DNA of 64,000 nt from Pseudomonas sp. UYIF39 (GCF_029963765.1 NZ_JALBYU010000003.1:62001-126000), one strand, 5' to 3'. Counted from the stretch's first letter, positions 25,892 through 35,235 are shown. Program-made: numbers and translations. Notes: generated from the sequence alone by a model not told the origin.

Positions 25892-28036
25892 CTAGAACGC
25901 CTCCCCTTTTGCCGCTTTCTCCAGCAATAGCGCCGGGGGTGCGAATCGCTCGCCATACTGCTCCGCCAGGTACTGGGCGCGGGCGACGAAATCTTTCACG
26001 CCGTACTGATTGATGAATTGCAGCGCGCCGCCGGTCCAGACGGCGAAGCCGATCCCGAAGATCGAGCCGACGTTGGCGTCCGCCGTCGAGGTCAACACCC
26101 CCTCCTCCACACAGCGCACGGTTTCGATGGCTTGCACGAACAGCAGTCGATCACGCACGTCCTTCGGCGAAATCTGCCCGTCAGCCTTCTCGAAACGGCT
26201 TTTCAGCTCTGGCCACAGATGCTTTTGCCCACGGGCCGGATAATCGTAGAAACCACCACCCGCAGCCTTGCCCGGACGCTTGTATTCGTTGAGCAGCAAG
26301 TCAATCACGGCGAACGCTGGGTGCTCAATCAGCAGTTTCCCTTCTGCTTGCAGGTCTTTGGCGGTTTGCTGGCGGATATGGCTCATCAAGCTGAGGGAAA
26401 CTTCGTCGGAAATCGCCAGAGGTCCGATCGGCATGCCGGCCTTGCGCGCCTCGGTCTCGATCATCGGCGCACTCACGCCTTCACCCAGCATGGCGATACC
26501 TTCGTTGGTGAATGTGCCGAACACCCGCGAGGTGAAGAAACCGCGACTGTCGTTGACCACAATCGGCGTTTTCTTGATTTGCAGAACGAAATCGAACCCA
26601 CGAGCGAGGGTTTCGTTGCTGGTGTGGGCGCCTTTGATGATTTCAACCAAAGGCATTTTCTCCACGGGGCTGAAGAAATGCAGGCCGAGGAACTTGCTCT
26701 GATCCGGCACGGCGGTCGCGAGGCCGCTGATTGGCAAGGTCGACGTGTTGGAAGCAATCACCGCATCCGGGCCAACGACTTTTTGCGCCGCCGAAGAGAC
26801 CTTGGCTTTCAGCTCGCGATCTTCAAACACCGCTTCAATGATCAGATCACAACCGGCCAGGTCGGCGTCGCTTTCAGTGGGGTGAATTCGCGCCAGCGTT
26901 GCATCGCGCTGATCGGCGCTCAATTGGCCACGCGCAACCTTCTTGTCCAGCAGTGCCGCCGAATGAGCCTTGCCCTTCTGTGCGGCCGCAAGATTGATGT
27001 CTTTGAGCACCACGTCGATGCCGGCAGACGCGCTGACAAAGGCGATTCCGGCGCCCATCATGCCTGCGCCCAGCACACCCACGCGACGCGTCACATAAGG
27101 TGCAAAGCCCTGGGGCCGCGAGCCGCCGGCATTGATTTCGTTGAGCTGGAACCAGAATGTGCCGATCAGGTTTTTCGACACCTGGCCGGTGGTTAATTCA
27201 GTGAAGTAACGGGTTTCGATCAGGTGCGCAGTGTCGAAATCGACCTGAGCACCTTCCACCGCGGCGCAGAGAATTTTCTCTGGCGCGGGCAGGCAGCCCT
27301 GGGTTTTGCTGCGCAGGATCGACGGCGCGATGGCCAGCATTTGCGCGACGTTCGGGTTCGACGGCGTTCCACCGGGAATCTGGTAACCCTTCACGTCCCA
27401 GCGCTGCACAACCGAAGGATTGGCGATAATCCAGGCGCGAGCCTTGGCCAGCAGTTCATCACGGTCCGCCGCCAACTCATCAATCAAACCTGCCCGCAAC
27501 GCTTGCTGCGGCCGGACTTTCTTGCCCTCAAGCAGGTACGGCAAGGCTTTTTCAATACCGAGCATCCGCACCATGCGCACCACCCCGCCGCCGCCCGGCA
27601 GCAGGCCGAGGGTCACTTCCGGCAAGCCGAGTTGCACCGAAGAATCGTCCAGCGCAACCCGGTGATGGCACGCCAGGCAGATTTCCCAACCGCCGCCCAA
27701 CGCGGCGCCGTTGATCGCGGCGACCACCGGTTTGCCGAGGGTTTCCAGGGTGCGCAGCTGCCCTTTGAGCGTCAGCACCATGTCATAGAAGGCTTTGGCT
27801 TCAGGCTTGCCGACCTTGATCAGTTCATTGAGGTCGCCGCCGGCGAAGAAGGTTTTCTTGGCCGAGGTGATGATCACGCCGGCGAGGGTGTCTTTGTCGG
27901 CAACGAGTCTGGCGACACACGCGGCCATGGCTTCGCGGTAGTCCGCGTTCATGGTGTTGGCGCTCTGGCCCGGCATGTCGATAGTCAGGACCACGATCTG
28001 GTCCTGACCTTTTTCGTAACGGATGGCTGCGGTCAT
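25892..28036 (-). CDS. FadB/FadJ-type multifunctional enoyl-CoA hydratase / 3-hydroxyacyl-CoA dehydrogenase
   Basis: 714 residues. The N-terminal crotonase part has both catalytic glutamates (GGGWEICLACHH and GLPEVTLGLLPGGGG) and the oxyanion loop FFAGGDLNEL. From about residue 315 comes the NAD-binding dehydrogenase with GxGxxG in VGVLGAGMMGAGIAFV, and then the C-terminal helical domain (TFTNEGIAMLGEG). It catalyses the middle steps of beta-oxidation. The thiolase gene lies upstream with a 24-bp gap, so the two form an operon equivalent to fadAB but with the thiolase first. Specific chain length unknown. Confidence 0.93.
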   Translation of the reverse strand: MTAAIRYEKGQDQIVVLTIDMPGQSANTMNADYREAMAACVARLVADKDTLAGVIITSAKKTFFAGGDLNELIKVGKPEAKAFYDMVLTLKGQLRTLETLGKPVVAAINGAALGGGWEICLACHHRVALDDSSVQLGLPEVTLGLLPGGGGVVRMVRMLGIEKALPYLLEGKKVRPQQALRAGLIDELAADRDELLAKARAWIIANPSVVQRWDVKGYQIPGGTPSNPNVAQMLAIAPSILRSKTQGCLPAPEKILCAAVEGAQVDFDTAHLIETRYFTELTTGQVSKNLIGTFWFQLNEINAGGSRPQGFAPYVTRRVGVLGAGMMGAGIAFVSASAGIDVVLKDINLAAAQKGKAHSAALLDKKVARGQLSADQRDATLARIHPTESDADLAGCDLIIEAVFEDRELKAKVSSAAQKVVGPDAVIASNTSTLPISGLATAVPDQSKFLGLHFFSPVEKMPLVEIIKGAHTSNETLARGFDFVLQIKKTPIVVNDSRGFFTSRVFGTFTNEGIAMLGEGVSAPMIETEARKAGMPIGPLAISDEVSLSLMSHIRQQTAKDLQAEGKLLIEHPAFAVIDLLLNEYKRPGKAAGGGFYDYPARGQKHLWPELKSRFEKADGQISPKDVRDRLLFVQAIETVRCVEEGVLTSTADANVGSIFGIGFAVWTGGALQFINQYGVKDFVARAQYLAEQYGERFAPPALLLEKAAKGEAF

Positions 28037-28060
28037 GGAAGGTTTCCTTGAAGTCGGGGC

Positions 28061-29266
28061 TCAGAGGCGTTCGATGATGGTGGCAATGCCCATGCCGCCG
28101 CCGACACACAGCGTCGCGAGGCCATAACGCAGGCGCCGGGTTTCCAGTTCGTCGAGCAGCGTGCCGAGGATCGCGCAGCCGGTGGCGCCCAGCGGGTGAC
28201 CCATGGCGATGGAGCCGCCGTTGACGTTGACCTTGTCCGGGTCGATCGCCATGTCCTTGATGAATTTCAGCACTACCGAGGCGAAGGCTTCGTTGACCTC
28301 GAACAAGTCGATGTCTTCAACCCGCAGCCCGGCCTTGGCCAGTGCCTTGCGGGTAGCCGGCGCGGGGCCGGTGAGCATGATGGTCGGGTCGGTGCTGGTG
28401 ACCGCCGTGGCGACGATTCGCGCCCGCGGTTGCAAACCCAGCGCCCGGCCCTTGGCTTCGGAACCGATCAGCATCAGCGCCGCACCATCGACGATCCCGG
28501 AACTGTTACCCGCCGTGTGCACGTGGTTGATCCGCTCAACATGGCTGTAGACCCGAAGCGCGGTGGCATCGAAGCCCATTTGCCCAATCATCTCGAAACT
28601 CGGCTTGAGCTTACCCAAGCCTTCCATGGTCGATCCGGCGCGGATGAATTCATCATGATCGAGCAGAATGATGCCGTTCTGGTCCTGCACCGGCACCAGC
28701 GATTTGTTGAACGAACCGTCAGCCCTTGCCCGCGCAGCCTTTTGCTGGGAGTGCAGCGCATAGGCATCGACGTCCTGACGGCTAAAGCCCTCGATCGTGG
28801 CGATCAGGTCAGCGCCCACGCCTTGAGGGGCGAAATGGCTGTGAAAACTGGTTTCCGGGTCCTGTGCCCAGGCGCCGCCATCGCTGCCCATCGGCACACG
28901 GGACATGGACTCGACACCGCCGACCACCACCAGGTCTTCGAAGCCGGAGCGCACCTTCATCGCGCCGAGGTTCACCGCCTCCAGCCCCGAGGCGCAGAAG
29001 CGGTTGATCTGCAAACCCGCCACGCTGACGTCCCAATCCGCCACCTGGGTCGCGGTTTTGGCGATGTTGGAACCCTGGTCGCCGATGGGCGTCACGCAGC
29101 CAAGTACCACATCGTCGACCTGGCTGGTATCGAGAGACGTGCGCTGTTGCAGCGCCGTGAGCAGCCCGGCTACCAGGTTCACCGGTTTGACGCTGTGCAA
29201 GGCGCCATTGGCCTTGCCTTTGCCGCGGGGCGTGCGTAACGCGTCGAAAATCAAAGCTTGGGTCAT
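28061..29266 (-). CDS. Acetyl-CoA C-acyltransferase (thiolase)
   Basis: 401 residues. The nucleophile C91 lies in [13 protein letters not shown]. The C-terminal motifs [14 protein letters not shown] (catalytic histidine) and [10 protein letters not shown] (catalytic cysteine) are intact. It cleaves 3-ketoacyl-CoA or condenses acetyl-CoA; the degradative role is favoured because it is the first gene of an operon with the FadB-like protein. Standard length for the family. A separate set from the main fadBA genes expected elsewhere in the genome (inference). Confidence 0.94.
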   Translation of the reverse strand: MTQALIFDALRTPRGKGKANGALHSVKPVNLVAGLLTALQQRTSLDTSQVDDVVLGCVTPIGDQGSNIAKTATQVADWDVSVAGLQINRFCASGLEAVNLGAMKVRSGFEDLVVVGGVESMSRVPMGSDGGAWAQDPETSFHSHFAPQGVGADLIATIEGFSRQDVDAYALHSQQKAARARADGSFNKSLVPVQDQNGIILLDHDEFIRAGSTMEGLGKLKPSFEMIGQMGFDATALRVYSHVERINHVHTAGNSSGIVDGAALMLIGSEAKGRALGLQPRARIVATAVTSTDPTIMLTGPAPATRKALAKAGLRVEDIDLFEVNEAFASVVLKFIKDMAIDPDKVNVNGGSIAMGHPLGATGCAILGTLLDELETRRLRYGLATLCVGGGMGIATIIERL

Positions 29267-29658
29267 GACGTTCTCGAACCTGGGCAGGGGAGTAAATTCA
29301 GAGTTCCCACCTTAGGCCGAGCGGCCCTGGATTCAATGACCGCAGTGCTCACAGACGTTGACGGTCACGCTCAGACGGACGGTAGGCAAATACCGGATTA
29401 ACCGATTCAGGACACCAAGCTGTCTAGCAAACGGGCGCCCAAGAAGCTGGCATTAGGCCTCATGTCCTTTTAAGAGCAATTTATGTGAAGTCCATACGAA
29501 ATGGATCTAAACCAAGCGTGACGCGGGCTCTAAGGTGAACTTGTACGAAGTTGTCGTCGGGTTTTGCCGAGGCGCTCGTCAAACAGGAAGTGCAACGCTC
29601 TGCCGTCATGGAGAAATGCAGGCAGGCATCAGGAAATAACAATAAAGGCGGTCAAGCC
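29267..29658. other. intergenic region
   Basis: About 390 bp upstream of the thiolase operon (minus) and of the small peptide gene (plus). No clear coding signal, terminator or repeat was seen. It must hold the thiolase promoter, but no convincing operator was recognised. Confidence 0.5.
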
Positions 29659-29754
29659 ATGTTCAAACAATCGAAAGTACGTCAAGCCGGGCTCATTCTT
29701 TTCGCCACTACGCTGTTGTTGATTTTGCCGAACCTGACCAAGGTGATCGGCTAG
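29659..29754 (+). CDS. Single-span small membrane peptide
   Basis: 31 residues: basic start MFKQSKVRQ, a hydrophobic helix GLILFATTLLLILPNL, and TKVIG. The upstream in-frame extension to 29551 looks non-coding. A purine-rich stretch (AAAGGCGG) precedes the ATG. The distribution of charge fits an inner-membrane peptide with the N-terminus in the cytoplasm. No function recognised. Confidence 0.5.
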   Translation: MFKQSKVRQAGLILFATTLLLILPNLTKVIG

Positions 29755-29878
29755 TCGGTCATTAAAAAATACGGCGCCAGGTTTTATATCGCCCTCTAAA
29801 AATGTGACTGGCTCGCTACCCGGGCCATCGTGGGTGTGCCAATCTTTGCGGTACTTCCACGACATGGACGGCGATCAC

Positions 29879-30685
29879 TTGAAAACGCTCATTTTGTTCG
29901 GGGCCTTGCTGCTCAGCACGCCTCTGTCTGCCGCACAGCTGAACCTTGAGCTCGGCGCGAGCAGTCGCACCTGGCAGACCGAGGAATTGCTCAAACATCC
30001 TCAGGCTCAGACCATCACCATCAGCAACGACGTTTCCTACAAACGGGACATGAGCTATCGCGCAGTTCCGGTGGCTGCGTTGTTGACGGGCATCAAGCCT
30101 GAAGACCATTTACAGGCGGTAGCCCTGGATGGTTTTGCCGCAGAACTGTCAGCTGCGCCATTGCTCAACACCCAGGGTGCGCGTGCATGGCTGGCGATTG
30201 AAGAACCCGCCAAGCCGTGGCCACCGCTGTCGGAAGGCAAACCCGGCGCAGGGCCGTTCTATCTGGTCTGGACCGATCCGCAGGCCGGCGACATCAGCCC
30301 CGAACAATGGCCCTTTCAAGTGGCCAGCATCAAGCGCTTGGCACCGGTGGCCGAGCGCTTCCCTGCCCTGCTACCCGATCCGGCGTTGAAGGCTGACGAT
30401 CCGGTGAACAAGGGCTTTGCGCTGTTTCAGAAAAATTGCCTGGCGTGCCATCGATTGAACGGCGCCGGGGATGCGCAGTTTGGGCCAGACCTGAATATTC
30501 CGTTTAACCCGACCGAGTATTTCGGCGCGGATTTCCTCAAGCGCTACATTCGTGATCCGCAGAGCTTGCGCCAGTGGCCACAGGCGAAGATGCCGGGGTT
30601 TACGGCGGCAGTGTTGCCGGATGGGGATCTGGAGAGGTTAGTGGAGTATTTGAAGCATATGGCAGGGCGAAAAGTTAAGCCCTGA
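29879..30685 (+). CDS. Periplasmic cytochrome c with molybdopterin-oxidoreductase-like N-terminal half
   Basis: 268 residues from a TTG start, chosen because it gives a clean signal peptide (MKTLILFGALLLSTPLSAA) with GGACGG upstream; an ATG at 29864 adds the acidic MDGDH. Residues about 20-165 resemble a stripped sulfite-oxidase-like fold (LELGASSRTWQTEELLKHP, WLAIEEPAKPWPPL). The C-terminal third is a class I cytochrome c with one CLACHR haem site and a distal methionine in KMPGF. It is probably a periplasmic electron carrier. The partner is unknown. Confidence 0.82.
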   Translation: MKTLILFGALLLSTPLSAAQLNLELGASSRTWQTEELLKHPQAQTITISNDVSYKRDMSYRAVPVAALLTGIKPEDHLQAVALDGFAAELSAAPLLNTQGARAWLAIEEPAKPWPPLSEGKPGAGPFYLVWTDPQAGDISPEQWPFQVASIKRLAPVAERFPALLPDPALKADDPVNKGFALFQKNCLACHRLNGAGDAQFGPDLNIPFNPTEYFGADFLKRYIRDPQSLRQWPQAKMPGFTAAVLPDGDLERLVEYLKHMAGRKVKP

Positions 30686-30700
30686 CACCCATTACCCTGA

Positions 30701-30745
30701 GGGTGATTCTATGTTGCAGGGCAACCCTGCAACATAGAATCACCC
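30701..30745. repeat. Perfect 21-bp inverted repeat (long hairpin)
   Basis: The arm at 30701-30721 (GGGTGATTCTATGTTGCAGGG in composition) is exactly complementary to 30725-30745 with only a 3-base CAA loop. It lies between the stops of the convergent cytochrome and transglutaminase genes and may act as a bidirectional terminator, although no T-run follows. Unlike the REP family. Confidence 0.9.
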
Positions 30746-30768
30746 ACAGGGTTTTGTGGTGTTCCGGA

Positions 30769-31578
30769 TTATTGCTGTTGGACTGAGATAATCGGCATGG
30801 GTGTCGGCGACACAAACACCTTCGCATGCATCTGCTCGCACCCACCGCCACGCCGCATGCCACGCACCGGGCAGGCATCCAGGTAATCCAGGCCCACCGC
30901 CAGTTTCAGATGACGCTCGGGCCGCGCCAATTCATTGGTCACGTCAAAGCTGTACCAGGCGTCATCGAGCCAGGCTTCCGCCCAGGCGTGACTGGCCAGG
31001 TGTTCGCTGTTCTCGCTGTACAAATAGCCCGACACATAACGCGACGGGATGCCCAGGCTGCGGGCACAGGCGAGAAAGGCGTGGGTGTGATCCTGACAGA
31101 CGCCCGAACGCCCGGAGAAGGCCTGGGCGGCGCTGGTGTCCACTTCGGTGGAGCCCGGCGTGTAGGTCATGTGCTGGTTCAGGCCATGCATCAAGTCGAT
31201 CAACGCCGTGCGATCCCGGCGCTGCTTGCATTCTTTCTCGGCGAACGCACGCAGGGCTTCGTCGGCTTCGGTCAGGCGCGTGAAGCGCAGGAACGGCAGC
31301 GCCGACTGGCTCTCATGTTCCGCCTCACGCAATTCGTCGATGTCCACCTGGCCCCGGGCGCCGATGATGATCGCCTCGTGGGGCTCATCCATAGTCAGCA
31401 CGTGCAGGATGTTGCCGAACGGATCGAGTTGCGCGCGCACCGGGCGCGGCAGGTCGAGCTGCCAGCTGAGTACGTGCTGGCGCTCGCTGTCGTGGGGTGT
31501 CAGTCGCAGGTACTGGATGCTCGCCCGCACCTGATCTTCGTAGTGATAGGTGGTCTCGTGGCTAATGGAAAGTCTCAT
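30769..31578 (-). CDS. Transglutaminase-like cysteine protease-fold protein
   Basis: 269 residues. The Bact_transglu_N domain (MRLSISHETTYHYEDQV) is followed by a transglutaminase core with the full triad: C161 in GVCQDHTHAF, H197 in ASHAWAEAW and D212 in SFDVTN. Unlike the protein at 1390, this one should be active, as a peptidase or transamidase. No signal peptide. Its start overlaps the alpha-E gene stop by 4 bp, and with the ATP-grasp gene it forms a three-gene operon seen in many bacteria. Confidence 0.9.
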   Translation of the reverse strand: MRLSISHETTYHYEDQVRASIQYLRLTPHDSERQHVLSWQLDLPRPVRAQLDPFGNILHVLTMDEPHEAIIIGARGQVDIDELREAEHESQSALPFLRFTRLTEADEALRAFAEKECKQRRDRTALIDLMHGLNQHMTYTPGSTEVDTSAAQAFSGRSGVCQDHTHAFLACARSLGIPSRYVSGYLYSENSEHLASHAWAEAWLDDAWYSFDVTNELARPERHLKLAVGLDYLDACPVRGMRRGGGCEQMHAKVFVSPTPMPIISVQQQ

Positions 31579-32525
31579 GCAGCCTCCAGGTAGGAACTGT
31601 GTATGGCGTTACCCAACTGGCGCACCAGCGGGATGAACTCGGTCAGCCAGGCGTGCAGGCCTTCGTCGAGAATTTCGGTGATGCCGGTGTAGCGCAGGCG
31701 TGCGTCAATTTCCGCGGCCAGGCGTTGCGCGGGACGGCCGTTGGCCCCCGGCAATTGGGCAAGGATCTGGTCGATTTCTTCAGTGCAGGCTCGCAATGAG
31801 CGCGGAACGTCAGCTCGCAGCAACAGCAACTCAGCCACATGCCGGGCGCCGGGCGCATCGCGGTAGATCTCGGTGTAGGCCTCGAACGAGGACAACGCCC
31901 GTAGCAAAGCACTCCACTGGTAATACGCGTGAGCGGTGCCATCACTGACCGCCTCTGCCTGATCGCCGGCCATTTCGTAGCGGGCATCCAGCAGGCGCAA
32001 CGTGTTGTCAGCCCGTTCGATAAACGTCCCCAGGCGAATGAAGCGGAACGCGTCGTTACGCATGATGGTGCCGTAGGACGCGCCGCGGAACAGGTGGGAA
32101 CGTTCCTTGATCCACTCGCAGAATCGGCTCATGCCGTAGCGACTCAAGCCTTGATCAGCTATCCCGCGGATTTCCAACCAGGTGGCATTGATGTTTTCCC
32201 ACATGTCGGCGGTGATTCGGCCACGCACCGCATGAGCACTGGCCCGCGCGGCGCCGAGGCAGCTGTAGATGCTCGCCGGGTTGGCCGCGTCCAGCGCGAA
32301 GAAATGCAGCAGCCGCTCGGCGTGCAATTCGCCGTGGCGTTCCAGGTAATCCTCCAGGGTGCCGGTGATCAACAACGGCATGGCGAGTTCATGCAGGCCG
32401 TCACCACGGCCATCCTGTGGCATCAGCGACAGCGAATAACTGATGTCGAGCATCCGTGCGAGGTTTTCCGCCCGCTCCAGGTAACGCGACATCCAATACA
32501 AATCCGAGGCAGTTCTACTTAACAT
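31575..32525 (-). CDS. Alpha-E domain-containing protein
   Basis: 316 residues, almost entirely helical. The motif MLSRTASDLYWMSRYLERAENLARMLD at the start is characteristic of the alpha-E (DUF403, PF04168) family. This family is always found with circularly permuted ATP-grasp and transglutaminase genes. Middle gene of the operon, 12 bp after the ATP-grasp stop and overlapping the transglutaminase start. It has no known enzymatic residue set; a scaffold or substrate-carrier role has been proposed for the family. Confidence 0.92.
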   Translation of the reverse strand: MLSRTASDLYWMSRYLERAENLARMLDISYSLSLMPQDGRGDGLHELAMPLLITGTLEDYLERHGELHAERLLHFFALDAANPASIYSCLGAARASAHAVRGRITADMWENINATWLEIRGIADQGLSRYGMSRFCEWIKERSHLFRGASYGTIMRNDAFRFIRLGTFIERADNTLRLLDARYEMAGDQAEAVSDGTAHAYYQWSALLRALSSFEAYTEIYRDAPGARHVAELLLLRADVPRSLRACTEEIDQILAQLPGANGRPAQRLAAEIDARLRYTGITEILDEGLHAWLTEFIPLVRQLGNAIHSSYLEAA

Positions 32526-32537
32526 GGCAGGCTTCCT

Positions 32538-33947
32538 TCAATCCTCGACCACCCAGGTGTCCTTGGTTCCACCGCCCTGGGATGAATTCACCACCAGGGA
32601 GCCTTCGCGCAGGGCAACACGGGTCAAACCGCCGGGCACAACCCGGGTTTCGCGGCCAGACAATACAAACGGACGCAGGTCGATGTGGCGTGGAGCGATG
32701 CCGTTTTCGACAAAGGTCGGACAGGTCGACAGGGACAACGTCGGTTGCGCGATATACGCGTGAGGCTTGGCTTTGATCCGCGCCCGGAAAGACTCGATTT
32801 CCGCGGCCGTCGCCGCCGGCCCTACCAGCATTCCGTAACCGCCGGAGCCCTGGGTTTCCTTGACCACCAGTTCCGGAAGATTGGCCAGTACGTGGGACAG
32901 TTCAGAGGGATTACGACACTGCCACGTCGGCACATTCTTCAGAATCGGCTCTTCATCCAGGTAGAAACGGATCATGTCCGTGACGAATGGATACACCGAC
33001 TTGTCGTCCGCGACCCCGGTGCCGATGGCATTCGCCAGCACGACATTGCCGGAGCGGTACGACGACAGCAGCCCTGGAACGCCAAGCATCGAGTCCGGGT
33101 TGAACGCCAGAGGATCGAGGAACGCATCGTCGAGGCGACGGTAGATCACGTCGACGGCTTTCGGCCCGTCCGTGGTGCGCATGAACACCTTGTCATCCCG
33201 CACGAACAGGTCCGCGCCTTCCACCAGTTCAACGCCCATTTCCCGCGCCAGAAACGCATGTTCAAAGAACGCGCTGTTGAAACGACCCGGCGTCAGTACC
33301 ACCACGCTCGGGTTATCAATCGGGCTGGAGCTTTTCAGGGTATCGAGCAACAGGTTCGGATAGTGGTCGATAGGGGCAATGCGCTGGGCCGCGAACAACT
33401 CGGGGAACAACCGCATCATCATCTTGCGGTCTTCCAGCATGTAGCTGACGCCGCTCGGTGTACGAAGATTGTCTTCAAGCACGTAGTACGTGCCGTCGCC
33501 ATCGCGCACCAGATCGACCCCGGAGATGTGGGAATAGATATCGCGGTGCAAATCCAGCCCTTGCATCGCCAACTGGTACTGCTCGTTGGCCAGCACTTGC
33601 TCGGCCGGAATGATGCCGGCCTTGATAATGCGCTGCTCGTGATAGAGGTCGGCGAGGAACATGTTCAACGCCTTGACCCGCTGAATGCAGCCGCGCTCGA
33701 CAACTCGCCATTCACTGGCGGGAATGCTGCGGGGGATGGTGTCGAAGGGAATCAGGCGCTCTGTCCCTTGCTCATCACCATAGAGCGTGAACGTAATCCC
33801 GGCGCGATGAAATAACAGATCGGCCTCGCGTCGCCGTTGTGCCAAAAGCTCGTCAGGCGTTTCGGCCAGCCAACGGGCAAACTCCCGATAATGCGGGCGG
33901 ACCTGGCCGCCGGCATCGTACATCTCATCAAAATAGGTGCGGATCAT
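32538..33947 (-). CDS. Circularly permuted ATP-grasp type 2 protein
   Basis: 469 residues. The signatures are those of the CP_ATPgrasp_2 family (formerly DUF404/407). They include YFDEMYDAGGQVRPHYREFARWL at the start, RLIPFDTIPRSIPASEW, GVDLVRDGDGTYYVLEDNLRTPSGVSYMLEDR (metal and ATP binding), and the lysine-rich VVKETQGSGGYGMLVGP. It would form a peptide-like bond using ATP. First gene of the operon with alpha-E and transglutaminase. The product has not been identified, but the family has been predicted to make and modify small peptides. Confidence 0.93.
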   Translation of the reverse strand: MIRTYFDEMYDAGGQVRPHYREFARWLAETPDELLAQRRREADLLFHRAGITFTLYGDEQGTERLIPFDTIPRSIPASEWRVVERGCIQRVKALNMFLADLYHEQRIIKAGIIPAEQVLANEQYQLAMQGLDLHRDIYSHISGVDLVRDGDGTYYVLEDNLRTPSGVSYMLEDRKMMMRLFPELFAAQRIAPIDHYPNLLLDTLKSSSPIDNPSVVVLTPGRFNSAFFEHAFLAREMGVELVEGADLFVRDDKVFMRTTDGPKAVDVIYRRLDDAFLDPLAFNPDSMLGVPGLLSSYRSGNVVLANAIGTGVADDKSVYPFVTDMIRFYLDEEPILKNVPTWQCRNPSELSHVLANLPELVVKETQGSGGYGMLVGPAATAAEIESFRARIKAKPHAYIAQPTLSLSTCPTFVENGIAPRHIDLRPFVLSGRETRVVPGGLTRVALREGSLVVNSSQGGGTKDTWVVED

Positions 33948-34208
33948 GCCGTACTCCTTGTCACCCGGACATCTGGGCTTCGCAAAGCCCGTGCCATCGG
34001 CATAAACGCTTTGATATCAATCAGTTGGATAATCGCACTTCACGCACCGCACCAATCCTGTGCGGTAAATGCCCCCACCTGATCGCCCCCGCTTCATTGC
34101 GAAGCAATGTTGTCCCCTATCACCAGCATAGCCAGAGTTGATTTCACTGCCCGGGAGTTGCCGCGGATAATCCGCGCATTCGCTGAAAATCTTGACGAAC
34201 TTCCCTTT

Positions 34209-34236
34209 AGCCGCCTGTTTAGGCGGCTTTTTTTTG
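34209..34236 (+). terminator. strong plus-strand Rho-independent terminator without an upstream gene
   Basis: AGCCGCC and GGCGGCT pair around TGTTTA and are followed by a run of eight T on the plus strand. The flanking genes are both on the minus strand. Confidence 0.88.
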
Positions 34237-34296
34237 CGTTACTGAAACGTTATGAATCAAAAACACGATCAAGCCTTTTCAAACCGCGAAAACGAA

Positions 34297-34322
34297 AACG
34301 GCCAACCCTGAGGTCAGCCGTT
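34297..34322 (-). terminator. terminator of rraB
   Basis: AACGGC and GCCGTT arms with an interrupted ACC/GGT inner stem, 26 bp past the rraB stop in the minus direction, followed by T-rich minus-strand sequence. Confidence 0.65.
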
Positions 34323-34347
34323 GCTGAGTGTTGTCACTGTTCATAAG

Positions 34348-34689
34348 TTATGCGAGTCGCCCTCGTACCTCCTGCTTGACGCCCCATCCTTCGATGATGC
34401 CACCCAAAGGCTCGACCACCGCCTCGAAATCCTGCTCAAAGTCGCCGATACCGTCATAGGTGGCGTACATCACTTTGCTCAGTTCCAGGTACCACGCGCC
34501 GTCGTCGCGCACGCTGATTTGTGCATTCAAGGATTCACCACAGTAATGCCCTGCCGCCCTGCGCGCCCGCTCCTCGTCCGGGAAAATGGCGTAGAACTCG
34601 ATGGGATGGAATCGTGAAAAGTCGAAGCCGCCTTCTTTCATGCGGCGCAAGACGCTGGTGCTGATGTCTTCTTGATAGGCTGTGCTCAT
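34348..34689 (-). CDS. rraB: Ribonuclease E inhibitor RraB
   Basis: 113 residues in the RraB-like fold: an N-terminal helix EDISTSVLRRMKEGGFDFSRF, the IEFYAIFPDEERARRAAGH block, SLNAQISVRD, and a C-terminal YDGIGDFEQDFEAVVEPLGG. RraB binds RNase E and tunes mRNA turnover by inhibiting it. The length is near the family norm. It has an adjacent terminator and no operon partner. The assignment rests on recognised sequence pattern. Confidence 0.82.
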   Translation of the reverse strand: MSTAYQEDISTSVLRRMKEGGFDFSRFHPIEFYAIFPDEERARRAAGHYCGESLNAQISVRDDGAWYLELSKVMYATYDGIGDFEQDFEAVVEPLGGIIEGWGVKQEVRGRLA

Positions 34690-34902
34690 GAAACGTCCCC
34701 CTCAGACTGATGGATAGACTTTCCGTATTCCCGGCACTCGCAACCGAATGGGGCGAGCGATACGGCAACAACGTTGCCGGTGGGAAGCAAGCATGTAGCT
34801 GACAAGACCAGACCTTAGCGATCCGTTCGCTGATCTCGATTGCAGAGTAGCGCCAAGACAGAGCCGCTGCCAAGGCCTGGTTAGGAATGTGACAGGAGAT
34901 GT

Positions 34903-35136
34903 TCAGATTGGCGTGATGCTGAGGATTTCAATGCTGTACTGGGTCTTCAGACTTTTGACAGTCGGATCATCGGTGCGCCCTTCCAGATCGTTGAGGTCCA
35001 GTTCGGCAGCCACAGGCAAACACCGGGCGCGAATGAGCTTCGCGGCTTGCTCGTTGTTCGGGCATTCATCGCTCTCGAACACCTCGTCAACTTGTTCACC
35101 GTGATCATCAACGAAAGTGACTTTCCACTTTTGCAT
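34903..35136 (-). CDS. Small conserved hypothetical protein
   Basis: 77 residues (MQKWKVTFVDDHGEQVDEVFES), strongly acidic, with a beta-rich start and no signal. A perfect GAGGAGG ribosome site lies eight bases before the ATG. The cysteine in SDECPNNEQAAKLIRARC and the alternating strands suggest a small compact fold. No family recognised. Confidence 0.75.
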   Translation of the reverse strand: MQKWKVTFVDDHGEQVDEVFESDECPNNEQAAKLIRARCLPVAAELDLNDLEGRTDDPTVKSLKTQYSIEILSITPI

Positions 35137-35235
35137 CAGGTGCCTCCTCGATAAAACCCATGGATGGGCTTACATGTATCTCGACATTCTTCCCCGGCCA
35201 ATCGTTCAACCGGACCTTCTATAAGTGAAGCATGA

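Larger units (their letters stand above)
33948..34347. other. intergenic region with an orphan plus-strand terminator
   Basis: About 400 bp between two minus-strand genes. It holds the promoter of the ATP-grasp operon and, from about 34090, a stretch ending in a strong plus-strand terminator at 34209-34236. No protein gene was found; a small RNA is possible. Confidence 0.5.

Noticed and set aside
26018..27196. Plus-strand ORF of 392 codons
   Set aside because: Antisense to the FadB-like gene, with no family pattern.
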